Source: SHLQ01 sp051011575
GTDB lineage: Bacteria; Actinomycetota; Acidimicrobiia; Acidimicrobiales; SHLQ01
Direction of reading: 5' to 3'
NCBI GenBank assembly: GCA_051011575.1
Contig: JBPCTR010000106.1
Location: forward strand, 1-9,305
Length of the DNA: 9,305 bases
Positions 6,083 to 9,305 of the stretch are shown one piece after another (within the stretch, counting starts at the first letter, position 1; each line of letters begins with the position of its first letter). The position numbers and the translations under genes were made by a program. The notes below the pieces were generated by a model. That model was not told where the DNA came from and did not search any database. It worked only from the letters and a program-made list of their open reading frames with translations.

Positions 6083-8446
6083 GTGAAGGGCGAACGTGCG
6101 AGATATTGCGGGCAGAAGATGCAGGAACTAGCAGCGGCGGTGTGGCCTTGGTCGCGCCGTCTGAGGGAGTCGAGGATCTGCATTGTCGCGCTCTTCGACA
6201 TGTTCTCGTGGGCGGCGGGCGTCACGTTCGCACTCCTCGTCACCATTGGTTTCGAGACTCTCGACTTTTCCCACCCTGCGGTCATCATCGTTGCCGTTTC
6301 GGTCACGCTTCAATCGTTCGCTGGCTGGGCGACGGGCCTGTACCGCCGACGCTGGAGCATCGGTTCGTTCGAGGAGTTTCAGATCGTCGGCATCGTCTGG
6401 GCCGGGGTTTCAATCACGGTCGGCATCGGAACGACGCTGAGGGCTCACCCCGACTTCGGCGGATCCACCTTGGCCGTCGCCGCGGCGTTCGCACTCGCGC
6501 TCCAGCTCGGCGGCCGGGCCGGCTGGCGCCGTGCGTGGGAGGTCGCCACCTGGCAGCACGGCGAGACACGACCACGCGCCGTTGTGGTCGGCGCTGGCGA
6601 GGGTGCCAGAATCGCAATTCGCCGCATGCGCCTCGAGCCGGACTCGACCAGTCCTCTGCCGGTGGCGATGGTCTGCGACGACCGGCTACGCAGAAATCGT
6701 CGTATCGACGGAGTCGACGTGTGGGGCACGATCGACGAGCTCGGGGATGTCGTCGCACTCGCGAACGCCGACGTGGTCGTCGTCGCGACCAACCTTCAGA
6801 AGAGCGTCCTCGAGGCGGTGTACCGCGACGCGTCCCAGAACGGTATTCCCGTGCGGCGACTCCGCCGATCGGTCGTTGCGACCACCGACTCCGATCTGAT
6901 GATTCCGACCAGCCGTCGACTCCAGCTGGTGGAGGGCGAGGTCGATGCCGAAGTCTCGACCCAGAGCGACACAGAAGGTCTCGGGGCGAGCCTCTCGCAT
7001 GAGGCCGACCGCGATACTCCCAAGGCACCGAAGTTTGCTATTCCGACCGTTCTGTTGATCCTTGGCGATGCCATCGCGTTGAATCTCGGCTTCGGTCTGG
7101 GTTTTCTCCTGCGATTCGGACTCGACGTGTCCGCCGAGCAACTCGACGGCTACCTTCGCGCCGGTCCAATAGTCACGCTCGTATTCGTCGCGATCGTTTC
7201 CAGTTTCGATCTGTACCGACGTCAGAGGCGGCAGGCCCGCAATGCTCTCCGCGTGCTCGCGCGCCCACTTTTCCTCTCGGCGCTCGCTAGTTCGACCGTC
7301 GTTCTTTTCACACGATCGACGGACTTCCCGCTCACGGTGCAACTGCTCGGCTTCGCGCTCGGTGGTGTGCTGGTCCTCTCCTGGCGTGTCATCGCAGCGA
7401 ACACGGAGAACAAGCTGAGAGGCCGCGATCGAGTGCTCGTGGTGCTCGACCGAAACGCGACAGAAGACTCAGACCAGCGCGAGACACTGCTTCGTGTCGC
7501 CCGCGTCGCCAACTCGCACGTGATCGTCGAGGGCGCCGTCGACTATCGCCACCCCAATCAGATCGTCGGCCGAGCAATGGGGGTCGATCTCGTGATCATC
7601 ACGGCCGCGGTGCCGTCTGCATTCCGATCAGAGCTCACCGTGCGCCTCATGAGCACCGGAACGAAGGTCTTCCTCATCCCGGCGGCGCTCGACGTCGCTC
7701 TGTCTACGGGTACGAGCAGCCTCTTCCACACGATCGAGGGCATCGAAGTGAGCGACGGTCAGGTCGCGCTACTCACCCGCACCTTGAAACGGACCGCCGA
7801 TCTGACCGTCTCCCTGTTTGGTCTCGTCCTGTCTGCGCCGTTCATGCTTGCGATCACTGCCGCAATCAGACGCGACTCACCCGGGCCGGCTCTGTTCCGC
7901 CAGAGTCGTGTCGGGCGGGGTGGACGGCCATTCACCATCCTCAAGTTCCGCACCATGGCTGATAACGCCGAATCCGCAACCGGCGCCGTCCTTGCAACGA
8001 AGTCCGATCCCCGGGTTACGCGGGTCGGCTCCTTCCTCCGCAAGACACGTCTGGATGAACTGCCGCAACTCTGGAATGTGTTCACCGGCGAGATGTCGCT
8101 CATCGGGCCTCGGCCCGAAAGGCCGATCTTCGTGAACAACTTCAACGAAACCGTAACTGCGTACTCCCGGCGATTCCGGGTACGTCCCGGGATGACCGGC
8201 CTTGCCCAGGTCCGGGCAGGTTATGGCGCCACCGCCGACGAGAAACTGCGGTTCGACCTTCTCTACATCAACCAACTCTCGATGCTTCTCGATGTGCGCA
8301 TCGCCATCCAGACTCTCGCCACGATTATCGACTTCTCGGCATCCGAGGGTGTGCTCGATGACAAGACAGACGTCGGAACTCTGATCGCACAACTCGACGA
8401 CGCCTCAACCCCACCAGAACTCAGTGAGGTCGACGCGGTCATCTGA
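6083..8446 (+). CDS. Fused WbpM-like N-terminus plus WbaP-type polyprenol-phosphate sugar transferase
   Basis: 787 residues in three blocks. Block 1 (about 1-275): four hydrophobic segments, GLYRRRWSIGSFEEF (85-99) and a nucleotide-binding start AVVVGAGEGARIA (166-178), as in WbpM/CapD, but without the SDR dehydratase that normally follows. Block 2 (about 318-560): after a polar linker (276-317), a second four-helix membrane region (about 322-345, 361-376, 393-410, 417-437), then a Rossmann-like domain RVLVVLDRNATEDSD (450-464) that lacks the glycine-rich turn. Block 3 (about 567-750): sugar transferase with QSRVGRGGRPFTILKFRTM (607-625), catalytic D658-E659 in TRLDELPQLWNV, EMSLIGPRPERP (670-681) and RVRPGMTGLAQVRAGYG (699-715). 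Family role: initiates surface-polysaccharide synthesis on undecaprenyl phosphate; the sugar is unknown. WbaP-type enzymes are usually nearer 450-500 residues. Start: GTG 6083 with GGGGAG 10 bases upstream; ATG 6119 is an alternative. It is transcribed away from sufB. Confidence 0.93.
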   Translation: MKGERARYCGQKMQELAAAVWPWSRRLRESRICIVALFDMFSWAAGVTFALLVTIGFETLDFSHPAVIIVAVSVTLQSFAGWATGLYRRRWSIGSFEEFQIVGIVWAGVSITVGIGTTLRAHPDFGGSTLAVAAAFALALQLGGRAGWRRAWEVATWQHGETRPRAVVVGAGEGARIAIRRMRLEPDSTSPLPVAMVCDDRLRRNRRIDGVDVWGTIDELGDVVALANADVVVVATNLQKSVLEAVYRDASQNGIPVRRLRRSVVATTDSDLMIPTSRRLQLVEGEVDAEVSTQSDTEGLGASLSHEADRDTPKAPKFAIPTVLLILGDAIALNLGFGLGFLLRFGLDVSAEQLDGYLRAGPIVTLVFVAIVSSFDLYRRQRRQARNALRVLARPLFLSALASSTVVLFTRSTDFPLTVQLLGFALGGVLVLSWRVIAANTENKLRGRDRVLVVLDRNATEDSDQRETLLRVARVANSHVIVEGAVDYRHPNQIVGRAMGVDLVIITAAVPSAFRSELTVRLMSTGTKVFLIPAALDVALSTGTSSLFHTIEGIEVSDGQVALLTRTLKRTADLTVSLFGLVLSAPFMLAITAAIRRDSPGPALFRQSRVGRGGRPFTILKFRTMADNAESATGAVLATKSDPRVTRVGSFLRKTRLDELPQLWNVFTGEMSLIGPRPERPIFVNNFNETVTAYSRRFRVRPGMTGLAQVRAGYGATADEKLRFDLLYINQLSMLLDVRIAIQTLATIIDFSASEGVLDDKTDVGTLIAQLDDASTPPELSEVDAVI

Positions 8447-8486
8447 TGATCATGCGGCTGCTCCAGTTGGTGCTCGCCCGCTGAAC

Positions 8487-9305
8487 TCAGCGCTCGCAGC
8501 GACGTGTGACCAGAACGCGCGTGCACTCGTCGACACCGGCGCCGCCGACGGCCGAGTCGGCGCCGGAACCCCCGTCGAGCCGATCGTGTCCCCCGCCGCC
8601 GTACAGCTGGTCGACGCCCGAGTTTCCGAATGCCTTGTCCCGTCCGTTGCCGGCACGGATCATGTCGCGGCCCGCGTTCCCCGAGAGACGATCGTTTCCC
8701 GTTCCGCCAAAAAGACGATCGTGACCGTCGCCGCCGCGCAGAACGTCGCGACCTACTCCGCCATCGACCAGGTCGTCGCCGGCGCGGCCAAATAGTCGGT
8801 CGTGACCACCGGCGCCGAACAACTCGTCGGCACCGTCGCCGCCATCGATCACGTCGTTCCCGTCACCACCGCACAACACGTCATCCCCGCCGAAGCCCAG
8901 GATCACGTCGTCGCCGGAGGTCCCGACGATCACGTCGTCGCCCGGCGTGCCAACGAGGCCGATGACCGTCGCATCGTTGCCCGCACAGGATCCGCTGGGT
9001 TCGGGGTCGGAAGGGAGCGAGTTCGTGACCAGGTAGATCCAACCATTTCGCTTGCTCATGATCCAGAGCTCGCCTTGGGGACCCTGCCCGAATCGGACGT
9101 CGACGCGGCCCGACCCGTCGTACGACGCGGCTTCGTCGACGATGTCGGCCATATCGAGCTTGGCGAGCGGCGGCGTCGCCGGATCTGCATCGTCATCGAA
9201 AAGGAACGTCACGATGCCGGTGGGCGCCTGCGTGAGTTCACTCGGATGGTCCCGCACCGGGTCGGCTGGGTCGAGGGTGGTTATCGCGACCGCCAACTCA
9301 TCGAC
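8487..9305 (-). CDS. RTX-repeat protein with a propeller-like upstream region, C-terminal part (5' end outside window)
   Basis: The frame is open through base 9305, so the start is missing; 272 codons are present. In the numbering used here residue 1 is the TTG codon at 9296-9294. Residues up to about 95 (PTGIVTFLFDDD..., GQGPQGELWIMSKRNGWIYLV) resemble the last blade of glucose/sorbosone dehydrogenase-like beta-propellers; this is tentative. A short Ser/Pro linker and CAGNDATVIGLV lead into 16 uninterrupted nonapeptides (116-259) of the type GGxGxDxLx, which bind Ca2+ in parallel beta-rolls of exported proteins. The C-terminus has two cysteines (ECTRVLVTRRCER) that could form a disulfide. 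The protein is expected to be extracellular or surface-associated, but any signal peptide is outside the window. It converges with the 787-residue transferase gene, with 40 bases between the stops. Confidence 0.9.
   Translation of the reverse strand, partial: VDELAVAITTLDPADPVRDHPSELTQAPTGIVTFLFDDDADPATPPLAKLDMADIVDEAASYDGSGRVDVRFGQGPQGELWIMSKRNGWIYLVTNSLPSDPEPSGSCAGNDATVIGLVGTPGDDVIVGTSGDDVILGFGGDDVLCGGDGNDVIDGGDGADELFGAGGHDRLFGRAGDDLVDGGVGRDVLRGGDGHDRLFGGTGNDRLSGNAGRDMIRAGNGRDKAFGNSGVDQLYGGGGHDRLDGGSGADSAVGGAGVDECTRVLVTRRCER
8520..8951 (-). repeat. Sixteen tandem RTX (GGxGxDxLx) coding repeats
   Basis: The array is 16 x 27 bases with no interruption. The first units are the most uniform (GTPGDDVIV, GTSGDDVIL, GFGGDDVLC, GGDGNDVID). 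Several later units lose the usual residues (AGNGRDKAF, GNSGVDQLY), and the last two (GGSGADSAV, GGAGVDECT) lead into the Cys-containing tail. The motif GGxGxD is the Ca2+-binding turn. Divergence among units at the DNA level suggests an old array rather than recent slippage. Confidence 0.9.

Noticed and set aside
6019..7002. Plus-strand open frame of 327 codons overlapping the transferase in another frame
   Set aside because: Its product is Arg/Gly-rich without domains, while the overlapping frame carries clear membrane segments and sugar transferase motifs.
8447..8486. Terminator between the convergent transferase and RTX genes
   Set aside because: I found only a weak GCGG/CCGC pairing and no stable stem with a U-tract in these 40 bases.
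8520..8951. Regular 27-base periodicity as a possible CRISPR or minisatellite array
   Set aside because: The periodicity is explained by in-frame RTX nonapeptides; there are no identical repeats with unique spacers.

Overview
The base composition is high GC, start codons are a mix of ATG and GTG with GGAGG-type ribosome sites, and the Fe-S cluster genes are in an actinobacterial-style sufB / sufD / Rieske / sufC order. This suggests a high-GC actinobacterium. An Acidimicrobiia (Ilumatobacter-like) origin is my guess from gene content, not something the sequence proves.

Layout. The left two thirds (1-5852) is a single minus-strand array. Read in the direction of transcription it is: sufB (5852-4449), a bacterial sugar transferase (4321-3644), a small four-cysteine protein of unknown function (3606-3241), sufD (3189-1963), a Rieske-type ferredoxin (1966-1619), sufC (1622-801), and the N-terminal part of a WbpM/CapD-like membrane protein (612-1, running off the left edge). 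sufD, the Rieske gene and sufC are joined by 4-base ATGA overlaps, so they are probably translationally coupled. A divergent intergenic region (5853-6082), rich in short inverted repeats, separates sufB from a plus-strand 787-residue polyprenol-phosphate sugar transferase (6083-8446) with an unusual double N-terminal architecture. The right end (8487-9305, minus) is the 3' part of a secreted-type protein with 16 tandem RTX nonapeptides.

How the genes may work together. SufB, SufC and SufD form the SufBCD Fe-S scaffold, and the Rieske protein could carry electrons for assembly or for a client enzyme. The polysaccharide genes (two initiating phosphoglycosyl transferases and a WbpM-like protein) lie around and inside the suf operon. 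The strongest oddity is that sufB is separated from sufD by a sugar transferase, with its own promoter-like sequence, and by the Cys protein. The other main oddity is the 787-residue protein. It appears to be the N-terminal half of a WbpM-type protein (without its dehydratase domain) fused to a complete WbaP-type transferase. The partial gene at the left edge is a clear paralogue of that N-terminal half. No sufR, sufS, sufU or sufT is visible. No tRNA, rRNA, CRISPR array or insertion sequence was seen, and no gene-free stretch exceeds 300 bases.
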